From positions 7,151-71,150 of the forward strand of contig JBICIG010000017.1 of assembly GCA_043101605.1 (NCBI GenBank): a stretch of DNA of 64,000 nucleotides, in the 5' to 3' direction. Below are positions 18,595 to 26,819 of this stretch, one piece after another. The DNA is from JBICIG01 sp043101605. GTDB lineage: Bacteria > Planctomycetota > Phycisphaerae > Phycisphaerales > UBA1924. Below the pieces are notes generated by a model that was given only the letters and a program-made list of their open reading frames with translations, ran no database searches and was not told the DNA's origin. Positions within the stretch are counted from its first letter, which is position 1. Each line of letters opens with the position of its first letter. Position numbers and translations under genes: made by a program.

Positions 18595-20382
18595 TCACAG
18601 GCTCCGCTTCAACCAGTTATGCAGCTTCGCCTTCGGCCAGGTGTTGATGCACCGGTCCCGGGGCAGCCACCCCCGCCGACCCGTCAGCACGCCGTAGCGC
18701 AGGTTGTCGAAGTCCTCGCTGGCGTGGACATCGCAGTCGATCGCCAGCAGCGCCCCGCCCTCGACAGCAGCGCGCACATGCCGGTCGCGCAGGTCGAGCC
18801 GCATCCAGTGCGCGTTGATCTCGAGTGCGACATCGTGCTCCTTCGCCGCGGCGATGATCTCGTCCATCGCGGGCTCGAGCCCGGGCCTTCGGTTGATCAG
18901 CCGCCCCGTCGGGTGCCCCAGGACGCGGACGAGCGGGTGCTCGATCGCCCTGATCAGCCGCCTGGTGGCGGCCTTGGGATCCTGCGAGAGCGCCGCGTGC
19001 GGGCTCGCGACGATCATGTCGAGTTCGGCGAGCAGGTCGTCGTCATAATCGAGCGAGCCGTCGGCGAGGATGTCCACCTCCGAGCCCGCGAGCACCGTGA
19101 TGTCCTTCGCGCTCTTGTTGAACGCGTGCACCTGCTCGATCTGCGCCCGCAGCCGATCGATGCTCAGCCCGTTTGCCTGCACGGCGCTCTTGGAGTGATC
19201 CGTCACCGCGATCGTGTGGAAGCCCCGCTGGCGCGCGCCCTCGACCAGTTGCTCCAGGGACAGCAGCCCGTCCGAGGCGGTCGTGTGCGCGTGTAGCTCG
19301 GCTTTGATGTCCGCCAACTCGATGAGGTCATCGGGGATCTCTGCTGAGAGTTCGCCCCGATCCTCGCGCAGCTCCGGCGGGACGAACGCCACGCCCAGCT
19401 TCTTGTAGATCTCTTCCTCGGTCTTGCCGGCGACGGCCTTGACGCCGCGCTTCTGCGGCGGCTCCTTCTCGTCGTCCTCGGGGAACAAGCCGTACTCGTT
19501 GAGCGTCAGCTTCTTCCGCAGCGCGATCTCGCGCAGGCGGACATTGTGCTCCTTCGAGCCGGTGAAGTACATCAGCGCCGCGCCCCAGCTCTCGCCCGGG
19601 ACGACGCGCAGATCGGCCTGGACGCTCGGGTTGGTGTCCGCGTCTCCCCAGCGCCCCGCGTCGGCCGCGAGCGAGCACCGCACCGAGGTCTTGCTCTCCC
19701 CCGACGCGAGCACTTTCTCAACGCCCGGCATCTCGCGGAACGCCTCGTGCGCACCGGACGCGTCGCTTGCAACCACCAGCACATCGATGTCCCCGATGGT
19801 CTCCTGGCCCCGCCTCAGCGAGCCCGCGAACGCGACCCGCTCGATGCCATCGACCCCCCGCATGTACTCGACGATCCGCTCGGCGATGGGCATCGCGACA
19901 CCGAGGTGCAGCCGACCTCCCGACGACTCGTTGAACGCGATCGCCTGCCTGATGTTCTCGACCGTCTTGGCGCCCATCCGCGGCAGCTCGAGAATGGACC
20001 CGTCCTCGATCACGGCCTTGAGCTGGTCGATCGTCTCGACGCCCTTGTCCTTCCAAAGCAGCCGGACGGTCTTGGGACCGAGCCCCTGGATCTCCAGGAG
20101 GTCCATCAGCGTCGCGGGAACCTTCGCCGCCAGTTCGTCGTGTTCGGCAATGCGGCCGGACTTGGCGAACTCGGCGATCTTCTCGGCGGTGCTCTTGCCG
20201 ATGCCGTCGAGTCCCTGAAGCGCCTTGAGATCCCCCGCGATCGGCTCGAGGTCCTGGCCGAGACCCTCGACCGTGCGCGCGGCCCGGGCGTACGCGTTTA
20301 CGCGGAACCGGTCGGCGCCGAGCAGTTCCAGCATGACCGACATCTGCTCGAACTGTCGGGCGACCGCGTCGTTGAAGCTCAT
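18595..20382 (-). CDS. polX: PolX-type DNA polymerase / 3'-5' exonuclease (Pol beta plus PHP)
   Basis: Gap-filling repair polymerase of family X. The 595 residues hold an 8-kDa-like N-domain with helix-hairpin-helix motifs (GLDGIGKSTAEKI, IQGLGPKTVRLLW, LPRMGAKTVENI), the nucleotidyltransferase palm with GSLRRGQETIGDIDVLV (catalytic Asp198 and Asp200) and third Asp257 (VQADLRVV), and a C-terminal PHP domain starting ELHAHTTASDG at 362, followed by TDHSKS and SEVDILADG. The length matches bacterial PolX. It is alone between ffh and the helix-turn-helix cluster. Confidence 0.95.
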   Translation of the reverse strand: MSFNDAVARQFEQMSVMLELLGADRFRVNAYARAARTVEGLGQDLEPIAGDLKALQGLDGIGKSTAEKIAEFAKSGRIAEHDELAAKVPATLMDLLEIQGLGPKTVRLLWKDKGVETIDQLKAVIEDGSILELPRMGAKTVENIRQAIAFNESSGGRLHLGVAMPIAERIVEYMRGVDGIERVAFAGSLRRGQETIGDIDVLVVASDASGAHEAFREMPGVEKVLASGESKTSVRCSLAADAGRWGDADTNPSVQADLRVVPGESWGAALMYFTGSKEHNVRLREIALRKKLTLNEYGLFPEDDEKEPPQKRGVKAVAGKTEEEIYKKLGVAFVPPELREDRGELSAEIPDDLIELADIKAELHAHTTASDGLLSLEQLVEGARQRGFHTIAVTDHSKSAVQANGLSIDRLRAQIEQVHAFNKSAKDITVLAGSEVDILADGSLDYDDDLLAELDMIVASPHAALSQDPKAATRRLIRAIEHPLVRVLGHPTGRLINRRPGLEPAMDEIIAAAKEHDVALEINAHWMRLDLRDRHVRAAVEGGALLAIDCDVHASEDFDNLRYGVLTGRRGWLPRDRCINTWPKAKLHNWLKRSL

Positions 20383-20438
20383 GTCCGATCGTAGGAGTGG
20401 GGCCCGCGGGCCCGGCCTGCGGGCGTCGCGTCCGGGGC

Positions 20439-20918
20439 TCAGTCAGGGCGGGGTGGGTCGTTGGACCCGGGGCGGGGATCGGTCAGCCTGCGGGCACGCG
20501 GGGGCGTGTTGCCGTTGCCCGAGTTCGGCGACTCGCCCTTGGCGTCCGATCCGCCGAGCCTTGCTTCGACCGAGCGCGTCCACTGGTGGAGTCCCTGGAT
20601 CGCCTGCTCGACCCGCCCGAGCCGCTCCCGACACTCGTCAAAGTGAGCGGCGATGCCCTTGAAGAGTTCCGAGGCCTCCGCGTTCTGGAGCTCGGTTGTC
20701 CGCAGGTCGGCCCGGTGCATCGGGCCGTGCCCGTTGAGCAGCCAGTTGGCGTTCAGTCCGAGTTCCTCGCAGAGGTTGGCAAGGAATGCGGCGCTCGGGG
20801 TCTGCCCCTGCATGTAGCGTCGAACGGTCTCGTGGTGCGTCCGGGTGAGTTCGCCCAGATGCCGATAGGTCCGCGTGCCGACCGCTTCGCGGAGCCGTCT
20901 GTCCAGACCGTCGCTCAT
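20439..20918 (-). CDS. Helix-turn-helix regulator, CI-repressor-like (paralog 1 of 3)
   Basis: The 159-residue protein has an N-terminal DNA-binding domain and a short alpha-helical tail. The core LTRTHHETVRRYMQGQTPS is the predicted recognition helix and turn; LCEELGLNANWLLNGHGPM is the C-terminal part of the domain and resembles the LGVNxxWLLxGxGP ending of phage CI-like repressors. A helical region (about 85-115) and a Pro/Arg/Gly-rich tail follow. ATG 20918 was chosen because the core aligns exactly with the two neighbours from MSDGLDRRLREAVG. It shares this core with genes at 21261 and 22016 and all three face the same way. Targets and ligand are unknown. Confidence 0.8.
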   Translation of the reverse strand: MSDGLDRRLREAVGTRTYRHLGELTRTHHETVRRYMQGQTPSAAFLANLCEELGLNANWLLNGHGPMHRADLRTTELQNAEASELFKGIAAHFDECRERLGRVEQAIQGLHQWTRSVEARLGGSDAKGESPNSGNGNTPPRARRLTDPRPGSNDPPRPD

Positions 20919-21260
20919 TGAACAATGTTTAGACCGACCCAAACCTCTGAGGACTTTCCAGTCGCAAGAAAACAGGGAAAACTCCCCGTTTCTGTCATGC
21001 TGGCACGCCGCTGCGACAGGAATCTGGAATGTGGCTCCGTTCTGTGGTGGTCGGTTGCCGCTCAACCAGACTCCGGGCATGTCCCGGTCAAGAAGCACCA
21101 AGACCGCAGGCCAATCTCGGGAATCCGGGTGATGGCGTTTCATCCGCCGATGCGTTGATTGCGGAGCAGGATCGAGTCGGCCCGTTTCCGCCGGAGCGCA
21201 GCGTTTGGCTGAGCCGCGAGCCGGACCGTCGACTCGATCGGCTGGCAACGACCCTCTCGG
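20919..21260. other. Gap between regulator paralogs 1 and 2
   Basis: This 342-base stretch holds the upstream region of paralog 1. It is visibly richer in A and T near 20930-21000 than its surroundings, as expected of a promoter region, but I could not assign a confident -35/-10 pair. No ORF of its own is supported. Confidence 0.5.
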
Positions 21261-21704
21261 TCAGTTTGACCGCAGGCGTCGCGCCATCGGGCGAGCCGTG
21301 CTTGGATTGAGCGCGAGCTCGGTTGGGCCGAGCCGGGCGAGGGGCTGATCGCTCATCGAGGGCGCCCCGGCCCCGAAACTCCTCGCCAGCGTCTCGTATC
21401 CGGCGAGCCGGGGCGCGATGGAATCGGCGTGCGCCGCCAGCGCCCGAAGCAACGAGCCGACGCTTGCCTCGGCGAGCGCGCGGTCGGCGTTCTCGGCAAG
21501 AAACTTGGGACCGTGCCCGCCCAGGAGCCAGTTCGCGTTGAGCCCCAGCGCCCTGCACAGCGATGACACGAAGTCCAAGCTCGGGGACTGCCCCTGCATG
21601 TACCGACGCACCGTCTCGTGGTGCGTTCCGGTGATCTCGCTGAGGCATCGGAAGGTCCTCGTTCCGACGGCCTCACGCAACCTGGTGTGGAAGCTCGCGT
21701 CCAT
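21261..21704 (-). CDS. Helix-turn-helix regulator, CI-repressor-like (paralog 2 of 3)
   Basis: A 147-residue paralog of the genes on either side. Its core reads VGTRTFRCLSEITGTHHET then VRRYMQGQSPSLDFVSSLC and LGLNANWLLGGHGPKF, nearly identical to paralog 3 and close to paralog 1. The C-terminal half is different: an Ala-rich helix (about 75-105) and a Ser/Pro/Arg tail. ATG 21704 begins the conserved domain; the longer upstream frame is Arg/Cys-rich and probably not translated. Conservation limited to the DNA-binding half suggests shared or overlapping operators with different partners. Confidence 0.8.
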   Translation of the reverse strand: MDASFHTRLREAVGTRTFRCLSEITGTHHETVRRYMQGQSPSLDFVSSLCRALGLNANWLLGGHGPKFLAENADRALAEASVGSLLRALAAHADSIAPRLAGYETLARSFGAGAPSMSDQPLARLGPTELALNPSTARPMARRLRSN

Positions 21705-22015
21705 GACGAGGGACCTATCGGGCGGGCAGCATCCGTTGCTTCCGAAGAATGCCCGTGCAAGCCCGGGGTGCCGCGAGAAGTTCCAGAACCGCGGCCAGGC
21801 CTCGGCGCAGCGACACAAAGTCGAGCCGGGCAGCCGCCTTCAGTGGGGGCCCGACCAGGCCGGGATCCGGCCCGGCCTACGGCTCGGATTGGGAATAGAG
21901 CTGGGCGACGCGGGCCTCGACCTCCGCGACCACCGTCTCCCGATCAGACTCGGGGACGAGCATGAGGGCGGCGACCCACCGGCGCGCCAGTTCGGGCCCG
22001 GCGGGACGCATCAGT
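21705..22015. other. Gap between regulator paralogs 2 and 3
   Basis: This 311-base stretch contains most of the small ORF at 21877-22107 (listed separately) and the upstream region of paralog 2 (21705 to about 21870). No clear promoter hexamers or repeats were seen. Confidence 0.45.
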
Positions 22016-22107
22016 TCAATCACGAGCCTGAGGCTTTCGCTCGGCAAGAGCGTCTCCGATCCGGATGGCGCGGGCTCGTACAGGGGATCCTTCGGGTCGC
22101 TGGTCAC
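21877..22107 (-). CDS. Small unrecognised ORF overlapping the 3' end of regulator paralog 3
   Basis: A 76-residue ORF from GTG 22107. Its middle is a plausible amphipathic helical domain (SESLRLVIELMRPAGPELA, then RRWVAALMLVPESDRETVV), unlike a random shadow frame. It overlaps the last 92 bases of paralog 3 in another frame. It may be a translationally coupled partner of the regulator, or the original C-terminal domain of paralog 3 displaced by a frameshift. No known family is recognised. Confidence 0.45.
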   Translation of the reverse strand: MTSDPKDPLYEPAPSGSETLLPSESLRLVIELMRPAGPELARRWVAALMLVPESDRETVVAEVEARVAQLYSQSEP

Positions 22108-22504
22108 GCGATGCTCCGTGGTCGGCGCCTCGAGACGGGTCGGATGATACCGGGGCGGCCCGCAGGCGGACCTCCATCGTCTGCAGGAAGACCTCCAGCC
22201 GCTCCACGCGCTTGATCAGCACCTCGATCGTCGTCGCCATGGCGGCCAGGAGCTCCGACGCGTCGGCCTGCTGCAGCGACGCGGCCCGCACTTCGGCCTG
22301 CCGCATGGGTCCGCGCCCGGTCAGCATCCAGTTGGCGTTGAGCCCGAGCGCCCCGCAGAGCGCCGAGACAAACTCGACGCTCGGCGCCTGCCCCTGCATG
22401 TAGCGCCGCACGGTCTCGTGATGGGTTCCGGTGAGTTCGCTCAGGTGCCGAAAGGTCCGAGCCCCGACCGCCGCCCGCATCCGTTCGTGAAGTTCCGTAT
22501 CCAT
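22016..22504 (-). CDS. Helix-turn-helix regulator, CI-repressor-like (paralog 3 of 3)
   Basis: A 162-residue paralog with core VGARTFRHLSELTGTHHET then VRRYMQGQAPSVEFVSALC and LGLNANWMLTGRGPM. A longer helix than in paralog 2 (about 75-110, LQQADASELLAAMATTIEV) could be a dimerisation coil; the last 45 residues are low-complexity Arg/Pro/Ser and overlap the ORF at 21877-22107, raising the possibility that the true C-terminus was lost by frameshift. ATG 22504 aligns with the other two starts. It sits about 145 bases after recG, in the same direction. Confidence 0.8.
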   Translation of the reverse strand: MDTELHERMRAAVGARTFRHLSELTGTHHETVRRYMQGQAPSVEFVSALCGALGLNANWMLTGRGPMRQAEVRAASLQQADASELLAAMATTIEVLIKRVERLEVFLQTMEVRLRAAPVSSDPSRGADHGASRDQRPEGSPVRARAIRIGDALAERKPQARD

Positions 22505-22650
22505 GGCGAGTGAGATCCTAACAGGTACTTCCGCCTGACCGATACCCCGCTGACCGGGCACAACCCGCCGCCCCAGAGGGAGACACAAAATTGAGCCGAT
22601 GGATAGGCAGGAAACTCGAAATCGAGCGGGTTTTTCACAACCGGAGCGAG

Positions 22651-24792
22651 TCATCCTATATCGCCGAGCCCCAGCGTCTCGCCGTAGGCCTTGAGCAAGC
22701 GTCGGCGGAGCAGGGCCTCGGCGGGCTGGTCGAGCCTCGGCGAGCGTTCGATCCATGCCGCCGCGTCCCGTCGCGCCAGCCCCAGAAGCTCGCGATCGCC
22801 CATCAGGTCCGCGATGCGCAGCGGGGGGAGCCCGGACTGCCGCGTTCCGAACAGTTCGCCGGGCCCGCGGATCTCGAGGTCCTTCTCGGCGAGCTTGAAT
22901 CCGTCGGCGACCTGCCCGAAGACCTCCATCCGCCGCTGGGCGTCCTCGGTCGTCGGGTGGGCGATGACCAGGCAGGTGCCGGGCTTGGCGCCGCGTCCGA
23001 CGCGCCCGCGGAGCTGATGGAGCTGGGCGAGCCCGAAGCGCTCGGCGTGCTCAACGACCATCACCGTCGCGTTGGGCACATCGACGCCGACCTCGATGAC
23101 CGTGGTCGCGACGAGCACATCGATCAGCCCGGATCGGAAGCGGCTCATGGTGTGCTCGCGGGTGGCGCGCTTCAGCTTGCCATGGAGCCCCGCGACGCGC
23201 TTGCCCGCGAGCGGACCCTCCTCGAGCTCCTTCACCAGCGAGCGCACCCCGGCCATGTCGTCGGAGCCCTCGATCGTCGGCACGACCACGAACGCCTGGT
23301 CGCCCGCCTCGACGCGTTCGCGCACGAAGCGGTAGACCGCGTCGCGCTCGTCCGGCGCGACGACGCGCGTGACGATGGGCTTGCGTCCCGGCGGGAGCCC
23401 GGTGATCGTCGAGACATCGAGGTCGCCGAAGAGCGTGATCGCCAGCGTGCGGGGGATGGGGGTGGCGGTCATGACCAGGACATGCGGCGAGGAGCCCGCA
23501 TCGTCGCTCTTGGCGCGGAGCGTGGCGCGCTGGTGCACGCCGAAGCGGTGCTGCTCGTCGATGATCGCGACGGCGAGGCTTCTGAACCGGACGCGTTCGG
23601 TGAGCAAGGCGTGGGTCCCGATGAGCAGGTCGATGTTGCCCTGTTCGAGCGCCCGCAGGATGGAGGCGGCCTCGGGCTCGGGGGTCGCGCCGGTGAGCAG
23701 CTTCACGCGGACGCGTGAGCCCTTGAGCATCTCGGAGATCGAGGCGTGGTGCTGCTCGGCGAGGATCTCGGTGGGGGCCATGAGCGCCGCCTGGTGCCCG
23801 CCGGCGACCGCGAGCAGCATCGCGTAGAGCGCGATGACCGTCTTGCCCGAGCCGACATCGCCCTGGATGAGCCGGTTGGTCGGGACGGTCTGCGCGAGGT
23901 CGCGGGTGACCTCCCCGACGACCTTGTCCTGGGCCGGCGTGAGGGAGAACGGCAGGCGGGCGCGGATGTGCTCGTCGATCTGGGCGGTCGCTTCGAGGGC
24001 GGGGGCGGACAAGTCGCGTCGGCGGTGCGCGCGCTTGAGGTACACCCCGAGCTGGAGCATGAGCAGTTCATCGAACGCGAGGCGGCGGCGGGCTTCCTCG
24101 GCTTCGGCGTCCGACGCCGGGGCGTGCATCATCCGGTACGCCTCGGCGAGCGCCGGCATCTCGCGGGCGCGGACGAACTCCTCGGGCAGGTGATCGTCGA
24201 GCAGCGGCAGGGCGAAGGGGAGCGCCAGCGACGCGGCCCGCTCGACCTGCCGACTCGCGACCGATTCGCTCGCGGGGTAAACCGGGCGCAGCCGGGCTTC
24301 GCGCAGCGGCGGCTCGTCGTCGTCGAGGATCTCGAAGGTCGGGTTGATCATCTGCCGCGCCGGGCCGCGCGGCTTGGCCTTGCCCTGCACGCGGACGCGG
24401 TCGCCGACATGCAGCTTCTTGGCGATGTAGGGCATGTGGAACCAGACGAGTTCGAGCCGGTCCTCGCCGTCGTGGAGGATCGCTTCGAATCTCGGGCGCT
24501 GGCGCGAGCCGCTCGGGCGGGTGCTGGTGATCTCGCCGCGTGCCGAGACGATGCGATCCGGCTCGATCTCGCCGATCGGCGCCTCGGCTTCGAGGTGCTC
24601 GTAGCGCATGGGCAGGTGGAGCACGAGGTGGGCGAGTCGCCAGAGCCCGAGGCTCGCCATCTGCCGCGCGAGGGGTCGGGGAAACCCGGGCAGGTCGGCC
24701 AGCAGGGTCGTCAGTTCGATGGGGGTCTCGGGCGCACCGTCCGCGTCGGGTCTGTTGGCTGGTCCCTGGCTCGGCTCGCCCGATTCAGTCAC
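22651..24792 (-). CDS. recG: ATP-dependent DNA helicase RecG
   Basis: Branch-migration helicase that regresses stalled forks and processes recombination intermediates. The 713 residues follow the family order: an N-terminal wedge/OB domain (about 65-165, with VSARGEITSTRP), Walker A GDVGSGKT at 311-318, motif II DEQHRFG (DEQH instead of DEAH is typical of RecG), MTATPIPRTLA, and the C-terminal motifs VATTVIEVGVDVPNA and QLRGRVGRG. The C-terminal tail, ending YGETLGLGDIG, is also family-like. The N-terminal 25 residues are polar and the exact start is uncertain. Confidence 0.97.
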   Translation of the reverse strand: MTESGEPSQGPANRPDADGAPETPIELTTLLADLPGFPRPLARQMASLGLWRLAHLVLHLPMRYEHLEAEAPIGEIEPDRIVSARGEITSTRPSGSRQRPRFEAILHDGEDRLELVWFHMPYIAKKLHVGDRVRVQGKAKPRGPARQMINPTFEILDDDEPPLREARLRPVYPASESVASRQVERAASLALPFALPLLDDHLPEEFVRAREMPALAEAYRMMHAPASDAEAEEARRRLAFDELLMLQLGVYLKRAHRRRDLSAPALEATAQIDEHIRARLPFSLTPAQDKVVGEVTRDLAQTVPTNRLIQGDVGSGKTVIALYAMLLAVAGGHQAALMAPTEILAEQHHASISEMLKGSRVRVKLLTGATPEPEAASILRALEQGNIDLLIGTHALLTERVRFRSLAVAIIDEQHRFGVHQRATLRAKSDDAGSSPHVLVMTATPIPRTLAITLFGDLDVSTITGLPPGRKPIVTRVVAPDERDAVYRFVRERVEAGDQAFVVVPTIEGSDDMAGVRSLVKELEEGPLAGKRVAGLHGKLKRATREHTMSRFRSGLIDVLVATTVIEVGVDVPNATVMVVEHAERFGLAQLHQLRGRVGRGAKPGTCLVIAHPTTEDAQRRMEVFGQVADGFKLAEKDLEIRGPGELFGTRQSGLPPLRIADLMGDRELLGLARRDAAAWIERSPRLDQPAEALLRRRLLKAYGETLGLGDIG

Positions 24793-24817
24793 GGCAAGAC
24801 GATAGCGGGAGTCCGGA

Positions 24818-25189
24818 TCAGCCTGCGCCGGGTTCGTCGCGCGTGACGCCCGGGGGCGTGTCGTCGGGTTCGGCGCGGGCGGGGTCGATGCTGCGGAGAT
24901 ACTCGAACGAGTAGATCCCGCTGCCGTGCCCGTCGCTGAAGGTGATTCGGATCGCGTAGTTGCCGACGAGTTCGGCGTCGCGGGCGGTGACGGCTCCGCG
25001 GGCGGCGCTGCTGGGCAGGACGGTCAGCGGGTTCTTCTCGAGCTGCTCGCGGAGGTTGCGCATGTCGGCCGAGGGGCTCATCTTGCGGAGGTAGGCGATG
25101 GTGTAGTAGGAACTGGTGCCGTCGGCCCACTGGATGGTCAGCCCGCGATCTTTCTTGAGATCGAGACTTTCAGGGACATGAGCGTTCAT
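24818..25189 (-). CDS. DUF971 domain protein
   Basis: The 123-residue protein is a single DUF971 (gamma-butyrobetaine hydroxylase N-terminal-like) domain: LTIQWADGTSSYYTIAYLRK at the front and YAIRITFSDGHGSGIYSFEYLRSI at the back. The Cys residues that follow the LR motif in many members (CPCAxC) are replaced by SPSAD, so metal binding there is unlikely. In other bacteria such domains occur beside iron-sulfur or Mrp-type genes; here the neighbours are recG and pyrF and give no hint. It ends 25 bases before recG starts and may be co-transcribed with it. Confidence 0.88.
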   Translation of the reverse strand: MNAHVPESLDLKKDRGLTIQWADGTSSYYTIAYLRKMSPSADMRNLREQLEKNPLTVLPSSAARGAVTARDAELVGNYAIRITFSDGHGSGIYSFEYLRSIDPARAEPDDTPPGVTRDEPGAG

Positions 25190-25255
25190 GGATACACTCG
25201 GTTCGTGCGCGCGATCGCGTGAGACGGGCCCGGTTTCCTCGCTCGGACTCTAGCC

Positions 25256-26224
25256 ATGACCCACCCCGCCCGATCCGATTCCGCCCCGACCGGTGCCGGG
25301 CACGACGCAGACTCCGCCCGGCCCCGGTTTGCCGATCGGCTGTCGTCGGCGCTGACCCGGACCGGCACGCCGGTCTGCGTCGGGCTCGACCCGGTGTACG
25401 AGAAGTTGCCGATCGCGGTGGCTGGCGGGCACCCCGACGCGTGCTCGGCGATCGAGGCGTTCTGCATCGGGATCCTCGACGCGGTCGCGGGGCTGGTGCC
25501 GATCGTCAAGATGCAGTCGGCGTGCTTCGAACGCTACGGGAGCGCCGGCGTCGCGGTGCTCGAACGCGTCTGCGAGCACGCCCGGCGGGACGGGCTGCTG
25601 ACGATCCTCGACGCCAAGCGGGGCGACATCGGGATCTCGGCGGCGCACTACGCGGCGGCGGCGGCAGAGATGGGCGTCGACGCGGTCACGGTCAGCCCCT
25701 ACCTCGGGCTCGAGCCGCTGACGCCCTTTCTTGAGGAAGGGCTCGGGATCTTCGTGCTGGTGCGCACGAGCAACCCAGAGAGCGAGTCGATCCAGTCGCC
25801 GGGTCTGGCGACCGGGGGCACGGTTGCGGAGATGGTCGCCGAACGGGTGGCGGCGTTCGGGCGCGGCTGCCTCGGCGGGGCGGGCCTGAGCGCGGGGGGC
25901 CTGAGCGAGGTCGGGGCGGTGGTGGGGGCCACCAAAGCGAGCGATGCGTCGTCGCTCCGCGAGCGGATGCCCGACCAGGTCTTCCTGGTGCCCGGGATCG
26001 GGGCGCAGGGGGGGTCGGTCGAGGAGGCGCTGGGATTGGCGCGGCGGGACGGAACAGGTGAGCCGATCCGCGACCCGGCCCGGGCGGGCCTGTTGCTGAC
26101 CGCCAGCCGATCCATCCTGTACCCGGCCCGCGCGGGGGAGATGGGATCGGACTGGGCGCGGGCGTCGCGGGACGCGGCGTGCGAACTGATCGGGCAGGTG
26201 CGAGGTATGCTGGACGCGGGCTGA
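25256..26224 (+). CDS. pyrF: Orotidine 5'-phosphate decarboxylase (type 2 PyrF)
   Basis: Last step of UMP synthesis. The 322-residue protein has the active-site motif ILDAKRGDIGIS (Asp119, Lys121, Asp124), CVGLDP near 41, the VTVSPYLG strand and the phosphate-binding VPGIGAQGG. Its length and motif spacing fit the longer type 2 PyrF group. A Gly/Ala/Ser-rich insertion (about 205-230) lies between them. The N-terminal 25 residues are low-complexity. It is divergent from the DUF971 gene, and no other pyr gene is in the window. Confidence 0.94.
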   Translation: MTHPARSDSAPTGAGHDADSARPRFADRLSSALTRTGTPVCVGLDPVYEKLPIAVAGGHPDACSAIEAFCIGILDAVAGLVPIVKMQSACFERYGSAGVAVLERVCEHARRDGLLTILDAKRGDIGISAAHYAAAAAEMGVDAVTVSPYLGLEPLTPFLEEGLGIFVLVRTSNPESESIQSPGLATGGTVAEMVAERVAAFGRGCLGGAGLSAGGLSEVGAVVGATKASDASSLRERMPDQVFLVPGIGAQGGSVEEALGLARRDGTGEPIRDPARAGLLLTASRSILYPARAGEMGSDWARASRDAACELIGQVRGMLDAG

Positions 26225-26546
26225 GCGTGGTCGCGGCAGGTCTTCTCGGACCAGAAAAACACAGACCGCCGAAGAACCGAAGCCTTCGGCGGCCTGAGAA
26301 CAGTGAGTCGAGCCGGTGGAGCGGGATGTTTCCCGCGTCCCCTTAGACTTACACCAGAAATCGCCCGGTGCCAAGTCAGCCCGACATTTCTCCACACAAC
26401 GAGGCCCTTAAAGGTGTTGAATGGGGGTTTTCCCCATGCTTGCCCGGGAGCGGCGGGCGCGTGCCGACACCCGTCGCCTCACCCGCGAGGGGGTGGGGTT
26501 CGGGAATTCGGCGGGCCTCTGGCGGGCCCGGTCTGAGAGGGGGAAG
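26225..26546. other. Intergenic region between pyrF and tRNA-Ala
   Basis: This 322-base stretch has no supported ORF. It contains a hairpin terminator (listed separately) and a locally less GC-rich segment around 26345-26440 without recognisable promoter or RNA structure. Confidence 0.55.
26253..26292 (-). terminator. Intrinsic terminator reading on the minus strand
   Basis: Stem CCGCCGAAG (26266-26274) pairs with CTTCGGCGG (26284-26292) around a 9-base loop. On the minus strand it is followed by TCTGTGTTTTTCTGG, a T-rich tail; on the plus strand no T-run follows. It could end the tRNA-Ala transcript or antisense transcription into pyrF. Confidence 0.65.
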
Positions 26547-26619
26547 TGGAGCGGATCAGATTCGAACTGACGACCTCTGCAGTGCGATTGCAGCGCTCTA
26601 CCAGCTGAGCTACCGCCCC
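26547..26619 (-). tRNA. tRNA-Ala (anticodon CGC)
   Basis: A 73-base cloverleaf on the minus strand. The acceptor stem GGGGCGG/CCGCTCC contains the G3-U70 pair that identifies alanine tRNAs. The D-stem is GCTC/GAGC, the anticodon stem CTGCA/TGCAG with loop ATCGCAC (anticodon CGC, reads GCG), and the T-loop TTCGAAT. The discriminator base is A and CCA is not encoded. The GCG codon is frequent in this genome. Confidence 0.95.
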
Positions 26620-26645
26620 GTCGGCTCCCGATTCGGGAGGTCGGC

Positions 26646-26678
26646 ATTATACCCCGTTGCCGGGCTGGCTCTCGTCAA
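26646..26678 (-). promoter_or_regulatory. Probable promoter of tRNA-Ala
   Basis: A perfect TATAAT (plus coordinates 26646-26651) lies 26 bases before the tRNA 5' end on the minus strand. A TTGACG hexamer lies upstream (26673-26678), but the spacing is 21 bases, longer than the usual 16-18, so the -35 assignment is weaker than the -10. Confidence 0.55.
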
Positions 26679-26819
26679 GGGGGTTGTCAGCGAGCGATTC
26701 GGCGCGCACGGGTACGATCGATCGCCCGGCGTTCGACCCGTCGGGGTCCGTGGGGCGTACGCCCGGAGCGGGTTCGGGTGCCGCGGGCGGGCCCGGCAGA
26801 CTGCTTGAAGGAGAGTTCG

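Noticed and set aside
16966..19296. 776-residue plus-strand ORF across ffh and polX
   Set aside because: It is the antisense shadow of two clear genes, with Arg/His/Leu-rich low-complexity translation; long open frames on the opposite strand are expected at this G+C.
20439..22504. Remnant prophage
   Set aside because: The CI-like ending suggested it, but there is no integrase, structural gene, attachment repeat or change in base composition around the three regulators.
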